In this document: piece after piece, positions 1 to 6,123 of the stretch
How the letters are laid out: every line of letters begins with the position of its first letter
Numbering within the stretch: position 1 is the stretch's first letter
Origin: a virus
DNA length: 41,431 nt
Reading direction: 5' to 3' (one strand)
IMG/VR virus record: IMGVR_UViG_3300048597_000283
Span: 1 to 41,431 of that record
The notes under the pieces: model-generated
What the model was told of the DNA's origin: nothing
Database searches by the model: none
What the model saw: only the letters and a program-made list of their open reading frames with translations
Made by a program: the position numbers and the translations under genes

Positions 1-29
1 CCCCCTGCGCATAATCACCGGCCCCGGAT

Positions 30-105
30 GGGCCGTTAGCTCAGGTGGTAGAGCAACTGACTTTTAATCAGTGGGTCGCTGGTTCGAGTCCAGCACGGCT
101 CACCA
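30..105 (+). tRNA. tRNA-Lys (anticodon TTT), CCA encoded
   Basis: The 76-nt sequence folds as a cloverleaf. The acceptor strands GGGCCGT and ACGGCTC pair with one G-T pair, the anticodon stem ACTGA/TCAGT encloses the loop CTTTTAA with TTT at 63-65, the T-arm carries GGTTCGAGTCC, and CCA is encoded at 103-105. The gene is intact on the attL side: its 3' half, from the anticodon stem onward, lies inside the duplicated att core and so comes from the phage. This is the host tRNA gene used as attB and restored by the integrating element. Confidence 0.97.
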
Positions 106-108
106 TCC
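59..108 (+). other. attL core (50-bp direct repeat with attR)
   Basis: This segment runs from the anticodon stem of tRNA-Lys to three bases past CCA and is identical over 50 bp to 41305-41354. The repeat ends sharply: the preceding bases differ (t versus c) and the following bases differ (aac versus gga). The integrase gene lies just inside. This is the usual arrangement for a tyrosine recombinase that uses a tRNA anticodon region as crossover site. Confidence 0.97.
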
Positions 109-156
109 AACCCCCCGATCTTCTTAAGGAATTCCGCCTCAGGCTGATCGGGGTCC

Positions 157-189
157 GTCCGACCGTCCGACGCGTCCGACGTCGGACGG
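157..189 (+). repeat. GTCCGAC repeat cluster in left att arm
   Basis: Three direct copies of GTCCGAC lie at 157-163, 165-171 and 174-180, followed by an inverted copy GTCGGAC at 181-187. The 9-bp arms CCGTCCGAC (163-171) and GTCGGACGG (181-189) can also form a hairpin at the end of the leftward integration operon. The words could be arm-type integrase or excisionase sites, a terminator for the leftward transcript without a T-tract, or both. The same words recur at 12180-12200 and 41200-41224. Confidence 0.5.
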
Positions 190-192
190 GCG

Positions 193-444
193 CTAACCCC
201 CGCGGCGGCAGGTCGGACAAAGGCGATTGTGGAACCCTTCCGACGTGAATCGGCTGCCGCAGCTGAGGCACTCGCGCTGCGTCGCGCGCTGCCGGCGGAG
301 CAGTCGGTCGATCTGATCGAGGGCGCGATCGTGGTGCGCGGTGATGCGGACCAGCTCGTCGCCCCTGAAGATTGCCCATGAGCTGCCCGAGCCTTCGACG
401 CGGTACGCGGGGGCGTTCAGCCGAGGAGCCATGCCACCACCCAT
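193..444 (-). CDS. Small zinc-ribbon protein next to integrase
   Basis: This 83-residue basic protein ends in a four-cysteine zinc-ribbon pattern, CLSCGSRF followed about ten residues later by CPTC, which resembles short zinc-ribbon proteins common near integrases in alphaproteobacterial prophages. It is the last gene of the leftward operon. Its start overlaps the end of the 417-557 gene by 28 bp, or by 16 bp if the second Met (432) is used. The upstream half has a small beta/alpha segment with no recognised domain. It probably binds DNA or assists integration or excision, but that is inference from location and the zinc ribbon. Confidence 0.65.
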   Translation of the reverse strand: MGGGMAPRLNAPAYRVEGSGSSWAIFRGDELVRITAHHDRALDQIDRLLRRQRATQRECLSCGSRFTSEGFHNRLCPTCRRGG

Positions 445-557
445 GTCGCGGCGTCAGACGCCCAGAGGGCGACCGCGCTCCAGAAAATGACCAGGAAGAC
501 GCCGCCAGCCACGGCAACGGTGCCGACGAGGATCTGACGCAGAAGGCGGGGGATCAC
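417..557 (-). CDS. 46-residue membrane protein coupled to integrase
   Basis: A GTG at 557 overlaps the integrase stop as GTGA, giving a 46-residue product with a basic N-terminus (IPRLLRQ), one long hydrophobic stretch (about residues 9-32) and a second short aromatic-rich hydrophobic tail. It looks like a single-pass or hairpin inner-membrane peptide. The tight coupling on both sides supports translation. No family is recognised. Small membrane proteins in lysogeny operons often act in superinfection exclusion, but nothing here shows that function. Confidence 0.6.
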   Translation of the reverse strand: MIPRLLRQILVGTVAVAGGVFLVIFWSAVALWASDAATWVVAWLLG

Positions 558-1717
558 GCGCGCTTCCTCCCGTCCTCGGCCGGGCGCTCGATCGCCAGCA
601 CGGCGCGGCGGGCCGTGGCGAATTGCGTGGCCATGTAGACCTCGCGCAGGCGGGGATCGACGGCGGCCGAGTTGCCAAGGACGTCGCCCGTGTCCTCTGT
701 CGAGGCGCCGCCCGCGCGGGCCCAGTGGCCAAAGGTGCGGCGGAGATCCCGGAACTGGAGCGGCGGGCGGCCGAGCGAGGGGCAGGTGCGCGCGGCGACG
801 GCGCGGATCTCGGCCCACCGCTTGCGGAACAGGTCGGCCGAGTAGGCGCGCCCCGTCCGGCCGTCGAGCAGGAGGGGCGCGTCGGGATCGTTGCGCCCGG
901 CGATCGCCGCCTCGAGCGCGGGCACGGCGTAGGGGTGGACCTCGAGCACGGCGTAGGTGTCGCGCTTCGTGCGGGTGCGCGCCCAGGCCCAGACGTCGGC
1001 GCCGTCGATCGTCACCTTCTGGAATTCGCCGACGGTGGCGGTGACCAGCATCGTCTCGGTCGCGCCGCTGAGGGCCGCCAGCTGCACCGCCAGCGCCATC
1101 GCGGGCAGGCGGAGCTCGTCGGCCGCCGTGAGGAGGGCGTCGTACTCGGGCCAGCCCGCGGTGCGCGTGCGGCCCTTCGGCACCTCGGCCCCGAGGCGGG
1201 TGCAGGGATTGGTGTTCTCCGGCCGCCAGCCGATCCGCTCCGCGTGGGAGAAGAGGATCGACATCATGCGGATCAGCGCGAGCGCCTGGTGCTTGCCCGA
1301 GGCCTCGGTCAACGTCTCGTACCAGGTGAACATGACCGGCTTCGTGAAGTCGACCACGAGGCGGTGGCCCCATTTCCGCGAGATCAGGCGAAGGTTGCCT
1401 TCGTAGCTCTGCACCGTCTTCGGCCGGAGCTTCTTCCAGGCCGAGCTCTTGCGGTACTCGTCGATCAGGTTGTCGATCGTGCGGCCGCGGGAGGGCGTGC
1501 GGCGCGCGCCGCCCTTCCGCACGCGTTCGACCTCGGCATTCAGCCGGCGCGCCTCGCGCGCCGACCAAGTGGCGCGGCGGGCGTCGAGCTCGACCACGTC
1601 GAACCCGAGCGCCTTGACCTCGTCCGTCGGCTCCCACCACACCCGCCAGGAGCCGTCGGCCCGCCGGCGCTGCCGCAGGCGGGGGATCGTGTCGGGGATC
1701 GGCGGGCGGGTGGTCAT
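554..1717 (-). CDS. int: Tyrosine-type integrase
   Basis: This 387-residue protein has a SAM-like core-binding N-terminal half and a C-terminal catalytic domain. It should integrate and excise the phage at tRNA-Lys. Visible catalytic elements are FRDLRRT (Arg about 325), LGN (usually LGH) about residue 346, REVYMAT with nucleophile Tyr about 360, and a TRTKRDT beta-hairpin lysine. The usual first arginine box (TG-x-R) reads SGATET around 216-221, so that arginine seems displaced or replaced. ATG 1717 was chosen because it overlaps the upstream stop as ATGA; a longer in-frame extension to 1768 has no such support. The gene is adjacent to attL and transcribed towards it. Confidence 0.93.
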   Translation of the reverse strand: MTTRPPIPDTIPRLRQRRRADGSWRVWWEPTDEVKALGFDVVELDARRATWSAREARRLNAEVERVRKGGARRTPSRGRTIDNLIDEYRKSSAWKKLRPKTVQSYEGNLRLISRKWGHRLVVDFTKPVMFTWYETLTEASGKHQALALIRMMSILFSHAERIGWRPENTNPCTRLGAEVPKGRTRTAGWPEYDALLTAADELRLPAMALAVQLAALSGATETMLVTATVGEFQKVTIDGADVWAWARTRTKRDTYAVLEVHPYAVPALEAAIAGRNDPDAPLLLDGRTGRAYSADLFRKRWAEIRAVAARTCPSLGRPPLQFRDLRRTFGHWARAGGASTEDTGDVLGNSAAVDPRLREVYMATQFATARRAVLAIERPAEDGRKRA

Positions 1718-1968
1718 GCGCCGTGCTCCTTCAGATGGGCGTCGAGCTTGGCGAGGACTGCCGCCCACGCGTCGATCGCGGCCATCAGCCCCTCGTCGCG
1801 ACCTGCCGTGCCGCCTGTCGTTTGTGCGGCAAAGGACAGACGGTTGCCTGCGGCCACCGTCTCTTTCAGCTTGGCGTGCAAGTCGCCGATGTGGTCGCCG
1901 AGATTGATCGGCTGACCGTCAACGTAGATGAAGTACACGCGCGCCCGCTCGAGCAGTTCAGCGCTCAT
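1714..1968 (-). CDS. Hypothetical protein upstream of integrase
   Basis: This is an 84-residue acidic, helix-rich protein with no recognised domain. Its ATG at 1968 overlaps the previous gene's stop and its own stop overlaps the integrase start, both as ATGA, which places it firmly inside the leftward lysogeny operon. Residues about 10-25 (FIYVDGQPINLGD) look like a short beta hairpin, followed by two amphipathic helices. A partner or recombination-directionality role is possible by position only. Confidence 0.7.
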   Translation of the reverse strand: MSAELLERARVYFIYVDGQPINLGDHIGDLHAKLKETVAAGNRLSFAAQTTGGTAGRDEGLMAAIDAWAAVLAKLDAHLKEHGA

Positions 1969-2225
1969 GCGACGCGCGCCTCCCGCAGGAGGATCACGTT
2001 CGCGCCGGCCGGGATCTCGACCTCGGCCTCCTTCGGCAGGCCCTGCGCGTCGAGCCATGCCCGCACCTGATCGGCGCGCCAGAGCATGGGGCGCAGCGCG
2101 TGGGGCAGCGGCAGGGGGAAGCCGTGCAGATCCTCGAGCTCGGCGCGGCGGCGGAGGAAGGTCTCGGTCGTGATGCCGAGCTCGCGGGCGACAAGGCCCG
2201 AGGTCCAGAAGAGCTTACCGGACAA
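1965..2225 (-). CDS. AlpA/excisionase-like winged-helix DNA-binding protein
   Basis: This 86-residue protein begins with a helix-turn-helix of the MerR/AlpA/excisionase type (LVARELGITTETFLRRRAEL, residues about 11-30), then a wing (HGFPLPLP) and the signature region ending in WRADQVRAWLDAQ. AlpA/Xis-type proteins bind phage att or promoter DNA and set recombination direction. Its place two genes upstream of int in the same operon fits an excisionase. A transcriptional regulator is the alternative. Confidence 0.75.
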   Translation of the reverse strand: MSGKLFWTSGLVARELGITTETFLRRRAELEDLHGFPLPLPHALRPMLWRADQVRAWLDAQGLPKEAEVEIPAGANVILLREARVA

Positions 2226-2427
2226 GGCGCATCCCCCATTCGTTGACCGACCGGGTGAAGTCGTCTTCGACGATCGGGTCGATGTCGTCGGCCGCGTCCT
2301 CGATCGGTTCGGCGGCTTCCTTCTGCACGACGGGCGGCCGCATGGGCCGCCCGAAGGTGAGACGCGCCGCCTGCCAGCCGAGGGCGAAAGAGCCCAGGGC
2401 GGCCGCGGCGAGGTAGAGGTATTCCAT
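2215..2427 (-). CDS. Small membrane-anchored protein
   Basis: This 70-residue protein starts with one hydrophobic helix (YLYLAAAALGSFALGWQAA, residues about 3-21) and continues with a strongly acidic soluble tail. A good ribosome site (agagga) lies 6 bp upstream of ATG 2427. The 3' end overlaps the AlpA-like gene by 11 bp. The topology suggests a single N-terminal anchor. No family is recognised. Confidence 0.65.
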   Translation of the reverse strand: MEYLYLAAAALGSFALGWQAARLTFGRPMRPPVVQKEAAEPIEDAADDIDPIVEDDFTRSVNEWGMRLVR

Positions 2428-2541
2428 GCTCGTTCCTCTTTGGGGAAATCGCCGCCGCGCTGCCCTCGCGGGGGCGTGTGAGTGGGGCCGAGCCGGCGCG
2501 GGAACTCTGGGGAAGAGACGCCGGAGGCAGCCCGGGGGTAA

Positions 2542-2784
2542 TCAGGCCTCGGGCAGCGGGAGGCGGATGACGTTGTCGGGGACGAGCTCGAGGCTCGCGG
2601 CCGTCCGCTTGCGGTAGGCCATGAGCTCCTCGAGGCACGGACGGGCGCACATGAGGATCAGCGTCGCGCCTTCCTCGGTGCAGCGGTTGTTCTCGAGGTC
2701 GTGCATGTGCCCGATCAGGCGGGCGAGGACCTCGTCAGAGATCGGGCCAACCTCGGCGGGCGGGACTTTTGCGGTTTGTGTCAC
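2542..2784 (-). CDS. Hypothetical protein, first gene of leftward lysogeny operon
   Basis: This is an 80-residue helical protein with two cysteines in a short motif (MCARPCLEEL). GTG 2784 is preferred because gaggag sits 8 bp upstream; an in-frame GTG at 2793 would overlap that ribosome site. Directly upstream lies the operator-like region 2826-2876, so this is probably the first gene of the integration transcript and under repressor control. The 114 bp between it and the next gene (2428-2541) contain no clear feature. Function unknown. Confidence 0.65.
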   Translation of the reverse strand: MTQTAKVPPAEVGPISDEVLARLIGHMHDLENNRCTEEGATLILMCARPCLEELMAYRKRTAASLELVPDNVIRLPLPEA

Positions 2785-2825
2785 GTGAAACACTCCTCGT
2801 GCGGGTTACGCACCAGGAGTTAGGG

Positions 2826-2876
2826 GTAGTTACTCGCGAGTGTCAACACAAAATGTGTAGTAACTACCTTTTGTGT
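2826..2876. promoter_or_regulatory. Left operator region of the integration operon
   Basis: The AT-rich stretch contains nested symmetric words: GTAGTTAC (2826-2833) with GTAACTAC (2860-2867), and the palindrome ACACAAAATGTGT (2846-2858). The 18-mer CAACACAAAATGTGTAGT (2844-2861) matches, in 16 of 18 positions, the minus strand of 3774-3791 in the repressor/Cro intergenic region. A further related half-site is the minus-strand reading of 2867-2878. It lies between the repressor operon end and the first gene of the leftward integration operon, consistent with a second repressor operator. Confidence 0.6.
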
Positions 2877-3121
2877 GCCGCACGGTCGGCCATGAATGCG
2901 GCAACGCGATCGGGGATCAGCATCACGCATGCGATCTGCGATATCATCGTAACGCCCGCGGCGCCCTCGTACCCGAGGTTCTCGATCATCCAGTCCCAAG
3001 CCGGGTAAAGGAACGGGGCGGGGATGAATATGCACGCGACCCGCATCCACGTTGCCCACCACCCGTAGGCCTCGTCCCACGCCTTCTGTTGTTCGGGTGT
3101 GCGGCCGAGCCAGTTCCTCAT
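2864..3121 (-). CDS. Small two-helix membrane protein coupled to repressor
   Basis: The 85-residue protein begins at ATG 3121, which overlaps the repressor stop as ATGA, so it is made only when repressor mRNA is translated and hence in the lysogen. It has two hydrophobic segments, about residues 26-45 (MRVACIFIPAPFLYPAW) and 55-74 (AAGVTMISQIACVMLIP), with charged ends. Membrane proteins co-expressed with repressors are classic candidates for superinfection exclusion or lysogenic conversion. That role is inference; no family is recognised. Confidence 0.7.
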   Translation of the reverse strand: MRNWLGRTPEQQKAWDEAYGWWATWMRVACIFIPAPFLYPAWDWMIENLGYEGAAGVTMISQIACVMLIPDRVAAFMADRAAHKR

Positions 3122-3747
3122 ATCCGCCAGCTCGCGACGACCTTTCCCTTCACGACGACGTTGTTGCCGTCGACCACGTAGACGCCCTGGTTCTCTGGCT
3201 CGAGGCTGGCGGCCACCAGCACCGGCGGCTCTAGGCGGCGCAGCACTGTGGTCGCGGTGCCCGAATTCCAGTTGTAGATCTGAGCGATAACGGTGTCGTG
3301 CGCGCGCACCCGCTCTGACGCGAGGGTGTCGACCAGGAGGAAATCTCCTGGCAGGAACCCGGCCAGCGCCATCGCCGCGTTCTTCACGCGCCAGATATCG
3401 ACGCCCGGCTTCTGGCCCAAGCACTTGCCGATCTCGGCCACCCGGCGCTGTTCCTCCTCCTGCCCCGCGAAAGGCGTCGCATCGCTTTCGGAGAAGCCCG
3501 GCGACAGGGGCTGCGCCTCGGCCTGATCTAGCAGGCCCGCGCGGTCAAGGATCTCGTTCAGCGGCACCCCGAGGACGCGCGAGAAGACCTTGGCCTCGTC
3601 GAGCTTCATCTTCTGGCGGCCGATGTAGATCCGGGAAACGAGCGAGCGGTCCTTGCCCAGCTCGCGCGCGATATCGTCGGCCGTTACGCCGGCGATTTTC
3701 TGTCGCTGTTTGAACCACTTGTCATCCACCGCGACAGAGGTAATCAC
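3118..3747 (-). CDS. CI-type prophage repressor, S24-like but apparently non-cleavable
   Basis: This 209-residue protein has an N-terminal Xre-type helix-turn-helix (VTADDIARELGKDRSLVSRI, residues 21-40) and a C-terminal LexA/CI-like beta domain (GFLPGDFLLVD, GKVVASWR). It should hold the lysogenic state by binding the flanking operators. Where S24 peptidases have the catalytic Ser before Met, this protein has Ala125-Met126, and the catalytic Lys position in the following strand reads Arg170. RecA-stimulated self-cleavage therefore seems unlikely. The start is GTG 3747, with no strong ribosome site, so a leaderless message is possible. Confidence 0.88.
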   Translation of the reverse strand: MITSVAVDDKWFKQRQKIAGVTADDIARELGKDRSLVSRIYIGRQKMKLDEAKVFSRVLGVPLNEILDRAGLLDQAEAQPLSPGFSESDATPFAGQEEEQRRVAEIGKCLGQKPGVDIWRVKNAAMALAGFLPGDFLLVDTLASERVRAHDTVIAQIYNWNSGTATTVLRRLEPPVLVAASLEPENQGVYVVDGNNVVVKGKVVASWRI

Positions 3748-3752
3748 CCGTG

Positions 3753-3791
3753 ACTACAAAAAAACGTGTGCAAACTACAAAATTTGTGTTG
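3753..3791. promoter_or_regulatory. Repressor/Cro divergent operator region
   Basis: The 78-bp gap between the divergent repressor (start 3747) and Cro-like gene (start 3826) carries ACTACAAAAAAACGTGTG (3753-3770) and ACTACAAAATTTGTGTTG (3774-3791), two imperfect direct copies 21 bp apart. Both share ACTACAAAA, and the second is nearly identical to the left operator on the opposite strand. A weak rightward promoter could be TTGCGA (3789-3794) with TAGATG (3813-3818), which would give a leaderless Cro message. Confidence 0.65.
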
Positions 3792-3825
3792 CGAGTGAGT
3801 ATCCGCCGACGCTAGATGTAGCGTT

Positions 3826-4113
3826 ATGACTAAGAACCTGACACCACTTGAGGTATGTGAGCGGCTGATCGGCCCCCTTGAGCAGCTGGGCCGCATCGTC
3901 GGGTACACGGACAAGGCGCTCTACATCTGGCGGCGCCAGTCCAAGTTCCACGAGCAAGGCGACATCCGCTCTGCGCGCCACATGCGTGCCCTCCTCGCGC
4001 ATTCCGACCGGCTCGGCCTCGGGCTCACGCCGCTGCACCTGATCGAGGGCGCGGCCGAGGCGGAGGTCGAGGCGATCCTCGCCGAGCGCCACCAGCTGAG
4101 GCCCACCGGATGA
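3826..4113 (+). CDS. Cro-like regulator
   Basis: This 95-residue protein is divergent from the repressor and first in the rightward early operon. Residues about 16-45 (GPLEQLGRIVGYTDKALYIW and following) look like a Cro/CI helix-turn-helix, followed by a helical tail (HMRALLAHSDRLGLGLTPLH). By position it should compete with the repressor at the shared operators and favour lytic development. The gene lacks a clear ribosome site, matching a leaderless start. Assignment rests on location and a plausible HTH rather than a strong family signature. Confidence 0.7.
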   Translation: MTKNLTPLEVCERLIGPLEQLGRIVGYTDKALYIWRRQSKFHEQGDIRSARHMRALLAHSDRLGLGLTPLHLIEGAAEAEVEAILAERHQLRPTG

Positions 4114-4346
4114 CGCGGGCCCGCACCCTTTCCCTGCCGATCTCCGCCACTGTCCCGTCGCTATTGCCTGGCGACCGGCGGAGCCGGTCTACTCCCGGGC
4201 GGCGATCCGCCCGGGCTTTCTATGCGAACGGCCGCGGTTCAACAGCCCGCGGCCCAGAGCGGGGCGGTCCCTCGTCTCCGCTCCACGGCGGCCGGGGCGG
4301 TATGAGCGCACCCGCCGCCGCGTCCTTCGGGGAGGCCTGCGCATGA
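4110..4346 (+). CDS. Uncertain ORF between cro-like gene and early operon
   Basis: The frame is 78 residues and overlaps both neighbours as ATGA (4110-4113 and 4343-4346), which favours a translated coupling ORF. Against this, the product is low-complexity Arg/Gly/Ser/Pro-rich with no fold signal, and the DNA contains two strong hairpins (4173-4215) that look like a terminator. It may be a short relay ORF, or only its last 14 codons (from ATG 4302) may act as a leader for the next gene. Confidence 0.3.
   Translation: MTRARTLSLPISATVPSLLPGDRRSRSTPGRRSARAFYANGRGSTARGPERGGPSSPLHGGRGGMSAPAAASFGEACA
4173..4219 (+). terminator. Double hairpin after cro-like gene (terminator or attenuator)
   Basis: Two perfect stems follow one another: GACCGGC/GCCGGTC (4173-4179 and 4183-4189, loop GGA) and CCCGGGCGG/CCGCCCGGG (4194-4202 and 4207-4215, loop CGAT), followed by CTTTC. 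The T-tract is weak. The position just after the first early gene is like lambda tR1, so it may limit early transcription. Confidence 0.5.
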
Positions 4347-4636
4347 GCCCGGCCTCTCGCTTCGGGGTGATGACGGACGCCACGAGCGTGGCCATGCGAG
4401 CGATGGTCGGGGATCTCGACCCGCTCGACGTGGATCACCTGGTGACGCGGGCGACGCAGCTCCTCGAGACGGACGACCCGGTGTTCCGGGCGGTCACCGG
4501 CTTCGCCACGCAGCACGAGCTCTACCGCCGGCAGCCCGACCAGCTTCGCGAGCTCGGCACCGCGCTCCGCGACCAGATGCTGCGGCTCATGCAGCCCGAT
4601 CCCCCGGACCTTCACAGGAGCGACATCCATGGGTGA
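4343..4636 (+). CDS. Hypothetical early protein
   Basis: This 97-residue, mostly helical and acidic protein has no recognised motif. It is coupled to the preceding frame by ATGA and overlaps the next gene by 8 bp. The middle segment (DVDHLVTRATQLLETDDPVF) predicts an amphipathic helix. It belongs to the early rightward operon ahead of the replication genes. Confidence 0.6.
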   Translation: MSPASRFGVMTDATSVAMRAMVGDLDPLDVDHLVTRATQLLETDDPVFRAVTGFATQHELYRRQPDQLRELGTALRDQMLRLMQPDPPDLHRSDIHG

Positions 4637-4976
4637 CGCGCGCGCCAAGCTTTCCCCGCAGGACCTCGTCTTCGTGAACAGCATGGCGGCCGCCGTCATG
4701 ACCTGGTCGGTCGACGCCGACTGGCTCGAGCTGATGATCCACGAGGCGAAGGACGCGCTGCCCCATGTGAACCGGGAGCACGTGCACCTCGGCCCGATCG
4801 CGGACGCGGCGGACATCATGCTGGTCCGGGCAGGCGAGGCGGCGACGCGCGAGGAGCGGCAGGCGCTCTACCGCGCGGGCATGAACCGGGCGCGCGAGGC
4901 GCTGGTGCGCTACTTCCGCTGGCGCGCGGCCGAGGCGCTCGAGCTGGTGCGGGCCAAGGCGGGAGCGGCGGCATGA
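4629..4976 (+). CDS. Hypothetical early helical protein
   Basis: This is a 115-residue protein of mainly alpha-helical character, ending in a charged helix (ALVRYFRWRAAEALELVRAK). ATG 4629 has aggag 8 bp upstream and overlaps the previous stop. Its own stop overlaps the next start as ATGA. No domain is recognised. It may bind nucleic acid or another early protein through the basic C-terminal helix, but there is no direct evidence. Confidence 0.65.
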   Translation: MGDARAKLSPQDLVFVNSMAAAVMTWSVDADWLELMIHEAKDALPHVNREHVHLGPIADAADIMLVRAGEAATREERQALYRAGMNRAREALVRYFRWRAAEALELVRAKAGAAA

Positions 4977-6121
4977 GCGCGGCCGGGTCCTTCCAGGAGG
5001 CGCGGGACGGGCTGCGCGAGCTGCGCAAGAAGCTCGACGTGATGGACCACATCCTCGGGCTGATGGCCACCGTGGCCGACAGCATCCGGAACCAAGGTCA
5101 GGTGCCCGAGCTCGAGTACAACCGCGAGACCGAAGAGGTCGCGCTGCGGGTGCGCCTGGGTCTCGTGCCGCCGAAGGTGTCGGTCACGATGGAGACGGCC
5201 GAGCCGGTGACGAAGCCGAGCCTCGGCGACCTGTCGGACCGGATACAGGGGCTCGACAGCTCGGGCGCCGCGGAGATTGCGGAGGTCGCGCCGAGCCAGG
5301 TTCCGCTCGAGGCGCTGCGCGTGCAGCCGCCGGAAGCAGAGGGCGCCCGGCCCGCAGCGGGTGAGAGCCCCGCACACTCCTCTCGGACGAGGGTGCCGTG
5401 CCCGTGCATGGGGCATGACGAGATGTGCACGTGCCAGAACCGAATACCAGACGAAACCGATGGCGCTATCACCGCCGACCCAGACACTGTGGGCGACGGG
5501 AGCTGCGGGAGTAGGCAGCCACGGGCGGACGTGGACGCGACGCGCGCCGGCGAACAGGCGTCAGAGGCGGAGGAGAAGGCACCTGCCGCAGCGGGTGAGA
5601 GCCCCGCACCCGTCTACAAGACCGGCGAATGGAGCGTCGACGAGGAGCGGCACCTCCTCATGCTGCATGACCGCGGCACGCTCCTGCCCGACATGGCCGA
5701 GGCCCTCAACCGGCGGGGCCAGGGCGTCGCCGCGAAGCTCCGCTCGCTCCTCGCCCGGCGTTCGATCCCAAAGGCCAGCGCCGTCGCGGCGCGGGTCACC
5801 GCTGCGCCTCCGCCTCGCCGGCCTGCCGCACCTCCTCCCGCGGCGGGGCCGGTCCTTCAGGCTCGTCCCCGGCACGAGCGGGAGGCGGAGGCGCGCCTCG
5901 ACGCGGCGCAGGATCCCGACTGGCCGGTGGCGCGCGACCTCGACCTGGTCGAGCGGATGACGCGCGGCGACGGAGCGGGCAACACGGCCGCCGCCATGGG
6001 TTTCGTGAAGGACGCCGTGCTGGCCCGCTGGCGGCAGCTGTTCCCCAACCCCCCAACGATCGAGGAGCAGGCGGCCATGCTGGCCGTGCTCCGCACCCGT
6101 GTTCACAGCCAAGGAGAGTGA
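4973..6121 (+). CDS. Putative regulator with two Myb/SANT-like domains
   Basis: The 382-residue protein starts with a helical region, followed by a long acidic Pro/Ala-rich linker that contains a cysteine cluster (CPCMGHDEMCTC, about residues 142-153). Next is a Myb/GcrA-like unit, GEWSVDEERHLLMLHDRG and following (about 220-262), then a Pro/Arg-rich hinge and a second Myb-like unit near the C-terminus (LVERMTRGDGAGNTAAAMGF, then LARWRQLFP). GcrA and SANT domains bind DNA, so this may be an early or middle regulator. Two in-frame copies of a 24-bp repeat bracket the cysteine segment. Confidence 0.65.
   Translation: MSAAGSFQEARDGLRELRKKLDVMDHILGLMATVADSIRNQGQVPELEYNRETEEVALRVRLGLVPPKVSVTMETAEPVTKPSLGDLSDRIQGLDSSGAAEIAEVAPSQVPLEALRVQPPEAEGARPAAGESPAHSSRTRVPCPCMGHDEMCTCQNRIPDETDGAITADPDTVGDGSCGSRQPRADVDATRAGEQASEAEEKAPAAAGESPAPVYKTGEWSVDEERHLLMLHDRGTLLPDMAEALNRRGQGVAAKLRSLLARRSIPKASAVAARVTAAPPPRRPAAPPPAAGPVLQARPRHEREAEARLDAAQDPDWPVARDLDLVERMTRGDGAGNTAAAMGFVKDAVLARWRQLFPNPPTIEEQAAMLAVLRTRVHSQGE
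5352..5609 (+). repeat. In-frame 24-bp direct repeat pair within the Myb-domain gene
   Basis: The 24-bp word beginning CCGCAGCGGGTGAGAG occurs at 5352-5375 and again at 5586-5609. The copies are 234 bp apart (78 codons), in the same reading frame, and flanked by further similarity (peptides EAEGARPAAGESPA and EAEEKAPAAAGESPA). Recombination between copies would remove the cysteine-rich segment without a frameshift. Confidence 0.85.
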
Positions 6122-6123
6122 CG

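Noticed and set aside
417-1640. 407-codon frame antisense-phase to integrase
   Set aside because: Shadow frame of the GC-rich integrase gene, with RRARR-type composition. Only its last 46 codons (from 557) look real and are annotated.
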